Origin: an uncultured Lachnospiraceae bacterium
GTDB taxonomy: Bacteria; Bacillota; Clostridia; Lachnospirales; Lachnospiraceae
Length of the DNA: 64,000 nt
Assembly: GCA_947628225.1 (NCBI GenBank)
Contig: CANQYY010000003.1
Coordinates: 1-64,000, forward strand
Direction: 5' to 3'
Shown in pieces: positions 16,289 through 24,897 of the stretch. The number at the start of each line of letters is the position of its first letter. Positions within the stretch are counted from its first letter, which is position 1. The position numbers were made by a program, and so were the translations under genes. The notes beneath the pieces were generated by a model, which saw only the letters and a program-made list of their open reading frames with translations, did not search any database and was not told where the DNA came from.

Positions 16289-18283
16289 ATGAATAAAGAA
16301 CTATATACTAAGTTAAAAGAAGACTTAGCTGAAGCAGTAAGAAGTAATGATATTCAAAAAATAGAGGAAATAAAGAAGATATTAAATATTCCGAAAGAGC
16401 AGGAGGCATATTTTTCAAAAGGTTTAACGGGATATCCTTCTGTAGATAAAGTATGGTTAAAATATTATAAAGAAGGTGCAGAAGATTTAGCAAACAATAT
16501 TCCTGTTAATAAGACTGTTTGGGATGTTATAGAAGAAAAATTATTAGAGTACTATGATGTACCAGCACTTGAATATTTTGGAAAGATTTTTTCTCGCCAA
16601 GAATTTATAGATTTATGTTATATATGGGCCAGAACATTTAGAGCAATAGGCGTAGAAGAAAATGAAATTGTTCCAATATATGGACCAGTTGTTCCCGATA
16701 TATGTGCAATGGTATTTGGACTTAATATTATAGGGGCAAGTGCTTATTTCTTGAAATTAGCTATTTCAAAAGAAGCATTAGAGGAGGAGACAAAAGAATC
16801 AAAAATTGCAGTAGTTTATGATGGAATGTGGCAAAATGTTAGAGAAGAATTTGCAAAAGATAAGTTTAAAAAAATAATTGTTGCAACTGTAACAGCTGAT
16901 ATGCCAAGCCCTAAAAAAGAAATTGTATCTTTTCTAAATTATATTCAAACAAAAAAAGATAAATCAGGAATACCTAATGATAAGAAATATATATGGCTAG
17001 ATGAAGCAAAGGATTTAGCAGATTATTATACGGGTAATGTAAAAGAAAAATTTGTTCCAAATAGAAGTGCATTTATTACTTCTTCTAGTGGAACAACTGT
17101 GGGAGGAGTTGTAAAAGGTACAGTAGCAACAAATGAGTCAATTATTTCACAAATAGTTGGTAGTACTCATTCTGGAATCCCATATTTTGTTGGAGATAGG
17201 ATATTAAATCATTTTCCATTTACTGCATCAACATCTTTAAATTGTTTATATTTATTAGCTTTATACAATGGCTTGACTGTTGTTGTAGATCCAAGAGTTT
17301 CAGAAAAAGATTTTTATAATCAAATTATAAACTTAAAACCAAATGTTGCTTTGACAACAGGAAGTGCATGGGAAAGTTTCTTTAATAGAGTAGATAAAGA
17401 AATGAAGTCTGGAAAAAAATTTGATTTTAGTTATGCAAAAGGTTGGATAATTGGTGGAGAAGGAACTGACTGCAGCAAGTTTAAAAATTGGAATCGAATT
17501 ATGAAACAAACAGGATCAATGAGTACTTTGTATAGTGGTTATGGTTTATCTGAAACATTTTCTACAGTCAGTGTAGAAAACTCAAACCATAAATATAATT
17601 TTTCTAAACAAATTATGAGTGTTGGTTTACCACAAGCTGGTATGGTTGTTGGTGTTTTTGATGAGAATGGAAACGAGTTATCTTATAATCAACGTGGAGA
17701 ATTGTATGTAAAAACAAAAGCTCATATGAAAGAATATTATAACAAACCAGAATTGACTAAATCAACATTAGTGGATGAATGTATTCATACAGGAGATTTA
17801 GCAGAAATTGATGAAGAGGGATTCTTATATATTTGGGGAAGAATAAAAGATGGAATTGATTTGCCAAACGGAGAAAAATTAAGATTATTTGATGTAGCAA
17901 ATCAAATCAAAGATACTGATTTTATTGATGATGCTATTGTTCTTCCAATGGAAACAGAAGAAGAAAATACATTAGTTGCTCATATTGTTTGGGATGAAAG
18001 AATAACAGAAGAAGAAAAACCATTATTACTAGAGAAATTGAATCAAAAATTACAAGATTACTTACCCCAAAATGTAAGTGTTGTAGGTTATTCTTTTCAC
18101 GAAGGAATGTTACCATACTCTCCAACAACTTTAAAGAAGGATAAAAATAAACTTTCCAAACAAACAACAGGATATGTTCAGATAGTTGATGGGAATTTAG
18201 TAAATATTAGTTTTATAGCTAAAAACGGGAAATATGAAATTAAGCAAATTGAAAAAAATAGTAAGCAGTCAATTAGGAAGTAA
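16289..18283 (+). CDS. ANL-superfamily adenylate-forming enzyme (cluster member 5)
   Basis: A 664-aa enzyme with a helical leader (LYTKLKEDLAEAVRSND) before the signature TGYPSVDKVWLKYY at about residue 48. Motifs: A3 TSSSGTTVGG (about 264-273), A5 YSGYGLSETF (about 413), A7 IHTGDLAEIDEEG (about 500), A8 IWGRIKDGIDLPNGEKL, and a modified end, SPTTLKKDKNKL, where the A10 SGK is replaced by KDK. The usual P-K-G after the P-loop is also altered (VGGVVKG). AGGAGG precedes the start. Like member 4 it is AT-rich. Function beyond carboxylate activation cannot be assigned. Confidence 0.82.
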   Translation: MNKELYTKLKEDLAEAVRSNDIQKIEEIKKILNIPKEQEAYFSKGLTGYPSVDKVWLKYYKEGAEDLANNIPVNKTVWDVIEEKLLEYYDVPALEYFGKIFSRQEFIDLCYIWARTFRAIGVEENEIVPIYGPVVPDICAMVFGLNIIGASAYFLKLAISKEALEEETKESKIAVVYDGMWQNVREEFAKDKFKKIIVATVTADMPSPKKEIVSFLNYIQTKKDKSGIPNDKKYIWLDEAKDLADYYTGNVKEKFVPNRSAFITSSSGTTVGGVVKGTVATNESIISQIVGSTHSGIPYFVGDRILNHFPFTASTSLNCLYLLALYNGLTVVVDPRVSEKDFYNQIINLKPNVALTTGSAWESFFNRVDKEMKSGKKFDFSYAKGWIIGGEGTDCSKFKNWNRIMKQTGSMSTLYSGYGLSETFSTVSVENSNHKYNFSKQIMSVGLPQAGMVVGVFDENGNELSYNQRGELYVKTKAHMKEYYNKPELTKSTLVDECIHTGDLAEIDEEGFLYIWGRIKDGIDLPNGEKLRLFDVANQIKDTDFIDDAIVLPMETEEENTLVAHIVWDERITEEEKPLLLEKLNQKLQDYLPQNVSVVGYSFHEGMLPYSPTTLKKDKNKLSKQTTGYVQIVDGNLVNISFIAKNGKYEIKQIEKNSKQSIRK

Positions 18284-18339
18284 AATATGCTTAAATCATT
18301 TCAATGTGCTACAAAATATTTATAAAAGGAAAAAACATC

Positions 18340-20916
18340 ATGTATAACAAATTTCAACAAAAAATGGATCAAATAATCCAAAAGTACAACACAAAAACAG
18401 CCATTACATATTTGAAAACAAATGGAGAAGAAGAAAAAAGAAGTTTTTCTGAAGTGGGGGTTTTTATTCATGGTGCTGCAGGGGATTTTCAGGAGATGGG
18501 ACTTGTACGGGGAGACAGGGTAGCGATTGTTTCTCCGCACTCGCCTTACGCTGTTTTTATGGGACTGGCGTTAGCCTACTCGGGAATGACTATCGTGTTA
18601 ATTGATGCAGCGCTTCCGTCGGAAGAAATCGAACAGTTGATTGAGTTCTCGGATGTAAGAGCGGTTTTCACCACAGAAAAAATATATACTGAGATTATAG
18701 GGAAGTATATGTATCCTTGCTTTAGTTTGGAACAGGGATTAAAAGTAGTTCCGTTTGATGCGGAAAAGAGAACCTGTTCCGGCATTGCTCCGACAGTGGA
18801 TCCGGAAGAGGATGTTATTGCTATTTTGTTTTCATCTGGGACGACGGATCAGATGAAGGGGATTAAGGTTACATATAAGTCTGTCTTAAAAGCGCAGGAG
18901 GTCATAGTGCGCTTGGCGGGATTAGAGGATTATATGTCATATCTTTTGGTGCTGCCATTCAACCATATAGGGGGATTTGCGGGTGCAACATCTTATTTTA
19001 TGACAGGGTGTGAACTCGGATTTATTGAGGATGTAAATCCATCAAAACTTGCAGATGGATTACTTCGGTATCAGCCGCATTACTTTGTAATGGTGCCAAA
19101 AGTATTTGAAGTCATGGAGGAAAGAATCCGTGAGAAACTGCATGAAAAGGGCAAATTGGTGGAAAGGACAATTAATTTTCTTCTGAACTTGTCTGGTTTT
19201 TTAAGAAAACATTTTGGAATAAAAATCGGCAAAAAAATTTTCAAAGGTATTACCAGTCAGGTGTTCGGTAAGAATATATACGGGTTGGGAACGGGAGCAT
19301 CACCGTGCAAAGAATCAACCGCTGAATTTTTCTTGAATCTAGGTCTGGAATGGGCGAATATGTATGCTACAACCGAAGGAAATGTTCCTATCGCATCGAC
19401 AGGAGTACATGACCGCTATCCGGCAGATTCGATTGGTAACGTAAATGCTAACCCTGAGATCCAAATAAAAATCAACAATCCCGACGAGGATGGGGTGGGC
19501 GAGATTTTGGTAAAGTCTGAGTTAATCATGAAAGGATATTTCCGTCAACCGGATTTGACCAAAAAGGCGTTTGAAGACGGATATTTTAAAACAGGGGATT
19601 ATGGATTTGTTGATAAAAAGGGTTATCTGCATTTGACAGGAAGAATTAAGGAAAGTATTGTTCTTCGCACTGGCAAAAAGGTTTCGCCAGTGGATGTGGA
19701 TGATTATTACACCAGACGGTTGCCGGATGTCGAACTTGCCAGCAGAGGAATAGCAAATGCAGAAGGTTATGATGAAATTTTCTTGTTTGCAGAGGACAAG
19801 TCCTATTCGTCATCAGAGAAAGAAATAATTGCAGAAAAATTACGAAATCTTTCTATACAGGCGCCATCTATGTATAAAATTAAAAATGTTTATTTTATTG
19901 AGGAGATTCCTAAAACGATTGTAGGAAAAGTAAAGAGATTCAGCATGGAAATTCCGGCCGAAGGCCAGCCGCTAAAAGAAGAGGAAAAAAAGAAAGACGT
20001 AACAGGTAAAATAGTACAGAGTAAATCAGACAAGGAAATTCTGTTTGAGGTAATCAACCGAATAGCAGAAAATGATAATAACAGAGAATACAATGGAGAG
20101 GAAAAACTGGAGAGCGACATTGGCATGGATTCCCTTAGCCTTTTTGAAATGTGTGTAGCATTGCAGGAGCAGACAGGAACATCCATAGAAGGATATTTAT
20201 ATGAGGATATTACGGTCGGCGAAGTGCTGGATTTGTTAAAAAGTGGAACGGATGGCATGAGACAAGGGGAGGATATTACCCAATATCCGTATGAGAAAAC
20301 CAAGCGCATCCAAAGAAACTTCCGGCGTTTCAGGAAGTTATCCAAACATTTTTGGGATATAGAAGCTTTGGGAGTAGAGAAATTAGACTTTTCGAAGCAA
20401 TATATTTTTTGCCCTAATCATGAAAGCCATTTCGACGGGATGTGGATTATGACCTGTCTGCCGGAACAGATACAGGAAAAGATGTGCAGCATGGCAGCGG
20501 ATTATCTTTTTGAAAAACGAATCTATCGTTTTGGAGTAGAAATAATGGGAGGGATTCCGGTTCATAGAGGCGGAAATACTACCATAGCCATGAACCGGAT
20601 TTACGATTGTTTAGTTAAAGAGGGATATTCCGTGCTGATTCATCCGGAAGGAACTCGGACACGCAATGGGAAACTGGGTGAATTTAAATTGGGCGCAGCT
20701 GAATTGTCGAAGAAAAGCAGCGTTGAGATTGTTCCTGTACACATAAGTGGTGCAAGACAAATTTATCCTCCTGACAAAAAGTATCCCAGATTTTCGAAAG
20801 AAAATGGGAAGAAAAGGAAACTGGTTATACGATTTGGGAATCCGATTGCCACTGCAAATAAATCAGAGCAAGAAATAACAAATGAAATAAGGAAACATAT
20901 GAGGGAGAAAATGTAA
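18340..20916 (+). CDS. Trifunctional ANL ligase - acyl carrier protein - PlsC acyltransferase
   Basis: An 858-aa fusion; the start at 18340 (AAAGG upstream) is preferred over an in-frame ATG at 18304. Domain 1 (about 1-540) is an AMP-binding ligase with A3 LFSSGTTDQMKG (about 162-173), A5 YATTEGN, A7 FKTGDYGFVDKKG and A10 IPKTIVGKVKRF. Domain 2 (about 560-640) is a carrier domain whose phosphopantetheine Ser is Ser598 in IGMDSLSLFEM. Domain 3 (about 680-858) is a PlsC-type acyltransferase with the H-x4-D motif in PNHESHFDG (His694) and the HPEGTRTRNG motif near 768. One polypeptide could activate an acyl group, hold it as a thioester and transfer it to a glycerophospholipid-like acceptor. E. 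coli Aas shares PlsC and ligase parts, but in the opposite order and without an ACP. Confidence 0.88.
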   Translation: MYNKFQQKMDQIIQKYNTKTAITYLKTNGEEEKRSFSEVGVFIHGAAGDFQEMGLVRGDRVAIVSPHSPYAVFMGLALAYSGMTIVLIDAALPSEEIEQLIEFSDVRAVFTTEKIYTEIIGKYMYPCFSLEQGLKVVPFDAEKRTCSGIAPTVDPEEDVIAILFSSGTTDQMKGIKVTYKSVLKAQEVIVRLAGLEDYMSYLLVLPFNHIGGFAGATSYFMTGCELGFIEDVNPSKLADGLLRYQPHYFVMVPKVFEVMEERIREKLHEKGKLVERTINFLLNLSGFLRKHFGIKIGKKIFKGITSQVFGKNIYGLGTGASPCKESTAEFFLNLGLEWANMYATTEGNVPIASTGVHDRYPADSIGNVNANPEIQIKINNPDEDGVGEILVKSELIMKGYFRQPDLTKKAFEDGYFKTGDYGFVDKKGYLHLTGRIKESIVLRTGKKVSPVDVDDYYTRRLPDVELASRGIANAEGYDEIFLFAEDKSYSSSEKEIIAEKLRNLSIQAPSMYKIKNVYFIEEIPKTIVGKVKRFSMEIPAEGQPLKEEEKKKDVTGKIVQSKSDKEILFEVINRIAENDNNREYNGEEKLESDIGMDSLSLFEMCVALQEQTGTSIEGYLYEDITVGEVLDLLKSGTDGMRQGEDITQYPYEKTKRIQRNFRRFRKLSKHFWDIEALGVEKLDFSKQYIFCPNHESHFDGMWIMTCLPEQIQEKMCSMAADYLFEKRIYRFGVEIMGGIPVHRGGNTTIAMNRIYDCLVKEGYSVLIHPEGTRTRNGKLGEFKLGAAELSKKSSVEIVPVHISGARQIYPPDKKYPRFSKENGKKRKLVIRFGNPIATANKSEQEITNEIRKHMREKM

Positions 20917-20917
20917 A

Positions 20918-21233
20918 ATGAAACTCACATACAATGATTATAAGAAGCAGCTTAAAGAAATATGCGACCGTTATAGTAATAAAACGGCAGTTACATATAT
21001 GAGAAATACAGGAGAGGATGATATACTATCATATAGTGATATGTATTCTTTTATCATCGATTCTGTCCAGAAATAAATATCCTAGAATTTTCAACTGGAA
21101 ACATCAAAAGAAATATATCATTCAAATTAAATTTGGCACTCCAATTGAACCTGAAAATAAATCTGATGAATTGCTTACACAAGAAATCAAACACCAGATA
21201 GTTAATATGAAAAAAGAAAGGGAGGATATTTGA
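20918..21233 (+). pseudogene. Internally deleted copy of the trifunctional ligase-ACP-PlsC gene (relic 2)
   Basis: Starts one base after the stop of the preceding gene. The first 50 codons (MKLTYNDYKKQLKEICDRY, then KTAVTYMRNTGEDD) resemble the N-terminus of the gene at 18340 (KYNTKTAITYLKTNGEEE) and stop at TAA near 21076. In another frame, from about 21076, the sequence continues as YPRIFNWKHQKKYIIQIKFGTPIEPENKSDELLTQEI in two overlapping blocks, which matches the extreme C-terminus of PlsC (YPRFSKENGKKRKLVIRFGNP, then NKSEQEITNEI). About 750 codons are missing. It shows that a second trifunctional gene once followed the first. Confidence 0.8.
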
Positions 21234-21235
21234 CT

Positions 21236-21829
21236 ATGATTATAGGTGTGGATTGCGATGGCGTACTTACGGATATGTCAGAATACATATTTGAATATGG
21301 CGAGAAATGGTTTAAGCGTAAGCCGGACAATTTAAACGGATGTGGTACATCAGAAATATTTTACTGTACTGAGAAAGAAGAATTTATGTTTGGATTAAAA
21401 TATTTCTTCACATACTGCAAAAAATGGCCCCCAAGGGATAATGCATCAGAAATAATACGCAAACTGAATAATGATGGACATACACTTTATGAGATTACAG
21501 CACGTAAGTTTGTAACACAGAGAAGCCTGTTGGGCTGGTATAGCAGATATTTATTTGAACATTGGCTAAAAAAATTTAATTTCAATTTTGAAAGTATATT
21601 TTATTGTTCAGAAAGTACTGCACCGAAAGACAAACTATCAGGTTGCAACAAATATAATGTTGATCTGATGGTTGATGATAATCCTGATGTTGCGCATTAT
21701 CTTGCAAATAAGGGCATTAAAGTATTGCTTTTTGATACAAGATACAATCAAAATTTGTATCATGATAATATAATCCGTGTTTATGATTGGAATGATATTT
21801 ATGAAAAGATTTCAAAATTAGAAATATAA
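21236..21829 (+). CDS. HAD-superfamily phosphatase
   Basis: A 197-aa hydrolase. Motif I is VDCDGVLTD near the N-terminus (nucleophile Asp and acid/base Asp), the Thr of motif II is likely in YEITARKF, the Lys of motif III in APKDKLSG, and motif IV is LMVDDNPDV. This layout fits the 5'-nucleotidase/NT5C-like and small-molecule HAD phosphatases. ATG at 21236 is ten bases from GGAGG; a TTG at 21230 is the alternative. It follows the ANL cluster in the same orientation and overlaps the decayed gene's end, so it may dephosphorylate a lipid-head or sugar-phosphate intermediate of that pathway, which is inference. Confidence 0.75.
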   Translation: MIIGVDCDGVLTDMSEYIFEYGEKWFKRKPDNLNGCGTSEIFYCTEKEEFMFGLKYFFTYCKKWPPRDNASEIIRKLNNDGHTLYEITARKFVTQRSLLGWYSRYLFEHWLKKFNFNFESIFYCSESTAPKDKLSGCNKYNVDLMVDDNPDVAHYLANKGIKVLLFDTRYNQNLYHDNIIRVYDWNDIYEKISKLEI

Positions 21830-21914
21830 ATTAATTGTGCTCGACAAATGAGAAACAAAATGATTAATCGGATATCTGTCGATTTTCAAACTTGTATTAT
21901 TTGGAGGTAAACAA

Positions 21915-22061
21915 TATGACAAGGCTTATAATAGCAAGTATAACTATTTGCTGGAACAAAACAAGAAATATATGAATCTGACTGCGCTCTCATTTGAGGG
22001 GAAAAAGATTATCTATGAAGAAATGCATGACAATATCCCAACTGTTTCAAGTTTTGTATAA
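21915..22061 (+). pseudogene. N-terminal fragment of another ANL ligase gene (relic 3)
   Basis: The frame of base 21915 reads YNYLLEQNKKYMNLTALSF, then EGKKIIYEEMHDN, ending in a stop at 22059-22061. This corresponds to the beginning of ANL enzymes; compare YGYLYEKNKTNM and EITYKELFEQ in cluster member 3. A ribosome site (TTGGAGG, 21901-21907) survives, but its ATG at 21916 is in a different frame that ends after 19 codons. Nothing of the core or C-terminus remains before the terminator at 22101. With relics 1 and 2 the cluster held at least nine ANL genes. Confidence 0.65.
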
Positions 22062-22100
22062 GCTTAGAAAACCGATATAGGATTTGTGAATAGTTATTGA

Positions 22101-22130
22101 AGGGCAGAGCGATTTTTACGGCTCTGCCCT
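22101..22130. terminator. Hairpin between ANL cluster and xylanase gene
   Basis: GGGCAGAGC (22102-22110) pairs perfectly with GCTCTGCCC (22121-22129) across a 10-base loop. The T tracts on both sides are short. It lies between convergent transcripts and probably ends both. Confidence 0.55.
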
Positions 22131-22181
22131 TTAGCAATTATGCATATTTATCATTTGCGGCGCAATTCTCAGCCGCCGCTT

Positions 22182-24380
22182 TTACAGCCCGTTCTTCAAC
22201 AGGTCATAGACACGGATAAAGGCGGGTTTCACACCGAGATTTTCGTCAAACAATCCGCAGTAGGGACCATTCATCCGGTAACTGTAATCGCTTTTATTCA
22301 TGTCCGGTGCGTCCACGATACCCCAGATGCACACTGCCTTTACAGGTTTTGAGGCGCCGGCATTTGCTTCCATGTATACCCGGAACAGTTTCTCATAAAA
22401 TGCCGCATGCTTTTCCATTGTTTCGGCGTCATTTTGGTAATTCCGCACAGCCATCTCTGTTACCTGTACTTCCATACCGAGATTTGCATATTTCTGTATC
22501 GCTTCTTTTACTTTGGAAATATCGCTGTCATTCATACAGCCGGACTGCTGTCCAAATCCGCCGATATAACTTTGCATCCCCACGCCGTCGCACAATTTGA
22601 CATAGCCTCCCTTGCCGTCGGACTTATAGGTATTAATCGATTTTACCAGCTCGCAGATAGCGTCCCTCTTCTCCGCATAGAAGGTGTTGTAATCGTTATA
22701 GTACAACTTGATGTCCAGATCCGGGTTGTTCTGCTTCAGTATATCGAGCGTTTCGCGGGCATACTGGAAGGAAAGTTCCACATAGTCTTTCCCCATAGTT
22801 TCATAAAACAGATTTTTCTTACCGCTGCGCATCGTCCGCACATGGCGGGCGTCCCCGGAGGCGTACTCTCCGGAACTATCGCCCACTGCCTCGTTTACCA
22901 CATCCCAGCAGTAAATGAGTCCCGGATATTTTTCTTCAAAATGAGTGAGTACCTGTTCAATATAATTCTTTACCCGCTTCTTTATTATATCGGCTGACGC
23001 ATAATCCTGCGAGGTGTCATAGCCCTTGCGGAAAAACCAGTCGCACATGTCCGCATCCCACACGAGCACATGCCCGCGCATCTGTATGTTATTGGCTTTG
23101 GCAAAGTCCATAATCTCATCCGCCTTGGTAAAATCGATCTTTGCCATGGAGGTTTCATCATCTTTCCAGGCCGTTTTGCTTCCGTTCTGATCCAGCATGG
23201 AATATGCCTTTGTTTCATTGGCCGCTGTCAGGCTGTTAAAATGGTATTTCATCAGACCGTTGTAGAGGCTGTCTGTAACGGTAGAAGAATTGATCACAGT
23301 CCCCATCTTGAAGCCGTATTTGGCGGCCAGTTCAGAAAGGGGTTCATAATTGGAAACAGCCCCGCTTATGTCGCGCAGATCCCGTTCCAACGCAATGGAA
23401 TGGATCGTGAGGGTCGTCGTTGCCCCTTCCGGAAGATTCCAGGAATTATAGCGGATACGAACGGCATTGATAGCCGGGCAGGAGGTAAGGGAGTATGTCA
23501 AAACCTTTTTCTCCGTTTCAGCGCTTTCATATCCTAAAAGTGTATCCTGGCTCCAGAAATCAGAGCCGTCTGTATAGTAGGATATCTGAAGCGGCGTAGA
23601 TTCCTTTGCAGACACCGTCAGGAGAAGAGATTTATAAGAGCTGACGTCCATCGGTTTCTTATCTTCTCTCAGATAAAAGGCAATGCCGCCTCCTCCGTAT
23701 TCATTCTTTATAGTGACAGTAACGCTCCCATCCGCATTATAGACCGGCGCGCCATCAAGGGCCGCCGTGCCCATGCACATATTCGCCGACAGGGTAAGCT
23801 GCTCTGTTTTTTCCGGTTTTGTTGTCGCCGGGGCGGTCGATGTAGCTGGGGCGGTCGATGTCGCCGGGGCTGTCGATGTAGCCGGGGCGGTCGGTGTCGC
23901 CGGGACTGCCGGTGTAGTGAAAGCGGATGCTGCGGGCGTCCGAATCGGGCTGCCGCCGGAAGACGGTTTCAGTGTAGAAACAGGCTTTGGCGCAACCGTC
24001 GTTTTCGGAAGCGGAGTCCGCTTGGCACGAGTGGGAACCGTAACCCGGCACACGCGCTTGTATTTCTTTTTTCCCTTTTTTATGACGGCGGTTACTTTTG
24101 CTGTTCCCGCGCGTTTGGCTTTTATTTTGGCGGCATACCGGCCGCTCTTTTTGACCGTTACGATTTTTTTATTCCGCTTCCAGGTAATCTTCATTCCCTT
24201 GGCATTTTTAACTTTAATCTTTGCTGTTTTACCAATTTTGACAACAACCTTTTTCCGGTTTAGTACGGGTTTTTTCTTTTTGCCAAATACCGCATCTCCC
24301 GGCTGCACGGCAAGACTGCATGCGAGCAGAATAACTGCGCAGAGCAGGGCGGTTCCTCTTTTTCTTCCCATATCATTCAC
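22182..24380 (-). CDS. Secreted GH10 endo-1,4-beta-xylanase with Ig-like and CBM-like N-terminus
   Basis: A 732-aa exported enzyme. The GTG start at 24380 is favoured because AGGAGG is nine bases away; the ATG at 24371 is too far. A signal peptide is followed by a Lys-rich Ig-like domain (VVVKIGKTAKIKVKNAKG, about 40-115), a Pro/Thr/Ala linker with repeated TAPATS units (about 125-190), and a beta-rich module that is probably carbohydrate-binding (about 195-330). The GH10 barrel fills the C-terminal 380 residues: acid/base Glu497 in WDVVNEA and nucleophile Glu642 in VQVTEMA. The linker codes for low-complexity frames on the other strand, which are not genes. The enzyme should cleave xylan outside the cell. 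Confidence 0.9.
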   Translation of the reverse strand: MNDMGRKRGTALLCAVILLACSLAVQPGDAVFGKKKKPVLNRKKVVVKIGKTAKIKVKNAKGMKITWKRNKKIVTVKKSGRYAAKIKAKRAGTAKVTAVIKKGKKKYKRVCRVTVPTRAKRTPLPKTTVAPKPVSTLKPSSGGSPIRTPAASAFTTPAVPATPTAPATSTAPATSTAPATSTAPATTKPEKTEQLTLSANMCMGTAALDGAPVYNADGSVTVTIKNEYGGGGIAFYLREDKKPMDVSSYKSLLLTVSAKESTPLQISYYTDGSDFWSQDTLLGYESAETEKKVLTYSLTSCPAINAVRIRYNSWNLPEGATTTLTIHSIALERDLRDISGAVSNYEPLSELAAKYGFKMGTVINSSTVTDSLYNGLMKYHFNSLTAANETKAYSMLDQNGSKTAWKDDETSMAKIDFTKADEIMDFAKANNIQMRGHVLVWDADMCDWFFRKGYDTSQDYASADIIKKRVKNYIEQVLTHFEEKYPGLIYCWDVVNEAVGDSSGEYASGDARHVRTMRSGKKNLFYETMGKDYVELSFQYARETLDILKQNNPDLDIKLYYNDYNTFYAEKRDAICELVKSINTYKSDGKGGYVKLCDGVGMQSYIGGFGQQSGCMNDSDISKVKEAIQKYANLGMEVQVTEMAVRNYQNDAETMEKHAAFYEKLFRVYMEANAGASKPVKAVCIWGIVDAPDMNKSDYSYRMNGPYCGLFDENLGVKPAFIRVYDLLKNGL

Positions 24381-24417
24381 AATTTAATACCTCCTGACCT
24401 TTCATTTTCCTTCCGTT

Positions 24418-24744
24418 TTACAGAAATTTCTTCAGTTTCAGCGCCTGCTCAATACTCCCCTCTACTTTCAGCCTGCCAAGGGTAAACGCCCTGACCGGAT
24501 CTGTCTTGCCGGAGATAATCTTGAACAGAGTGTCCGCCTTGCAGATAAAGATGGCGTCCCTGTCGTGATATTCATAGGGCTCGATATATAGCTTGCCATC
24601 CCTGACTTCTACATAGAAGATCCCGGCTCCCTCGCCGGTAATATTGAACTGATACGCCAGATGCTCCGTAATGTGGCTCACATCGACATTTCCAATCATG
24701 TCTTTCACTTTGTTAAATACTTCTTCGTAGGTCGTTTTTGTCAC
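24418..24744 (-). CDS. SCP2 sterol-carrier-like domain protein
   Basis: A 108-aa protein resembling the SCP2 fold: a helical N-terminus, beta strands GIFYVEVRDGKLYIEPYEY and DAIFICKADTLFKIISGKTDP, and the typical ending FTLGRLKVEGSIEQALKLKKFL, where the small domain's hydrophobic pocket closes. Bacterial members bind lipids or acyl chains; the ligand is unknown. It lies 37 bases upstream of the xylanase on the same strand. Proximity to the lipid-related ANL cluster is suggestive, but the genes are convergent. Confidence 0.75.
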   Translation of the reverse strand: MTKTTYEEVFNKVKDMIGNVDVSHITEHLAYQFNITGEGAGIFYVEVRDGKLYIEPYEYHDRDAIFICKADTLFKIISGKTDPVRAFTLGRLKVEGSIEQALKLKKFL

Positions 24745-24897
24745 CGCCCTTCCTCTCGCATATGATTCTTTATTATATCAAAAAATGGTTTTCATTACAA
24801 TGCCCGGATTGGCGTTTTTCCCGACCCGGTAACGATTTTCTGCTGCCGCCTGTGTTTCTTTTTTATTTGCGGGAAAGCCATTCTCCTCCTGCGCATA

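Noticed and set aside
5411..22061. Interpretation of the ANL cluster as a nonribosomal peptide synthetase locus
   Set aside because: No condensation or thioesterase domain is present and only one carrier domain is found.
22307..22997. Plus-strand frames of 97-196 codons across the first GH10 gene
   Set aside because: They are antisense to the catalytic barrel, which has both catalytic glutamates and normal motifs.
23767..24387. Plus-strand frame with repeated Val/Ala/Gly/Asp units opposite the xylanase linker
   Set aside because: It is the antisense reading of the Thr/Ala/Pro linker and signal peptide; low complexity and no start signal.
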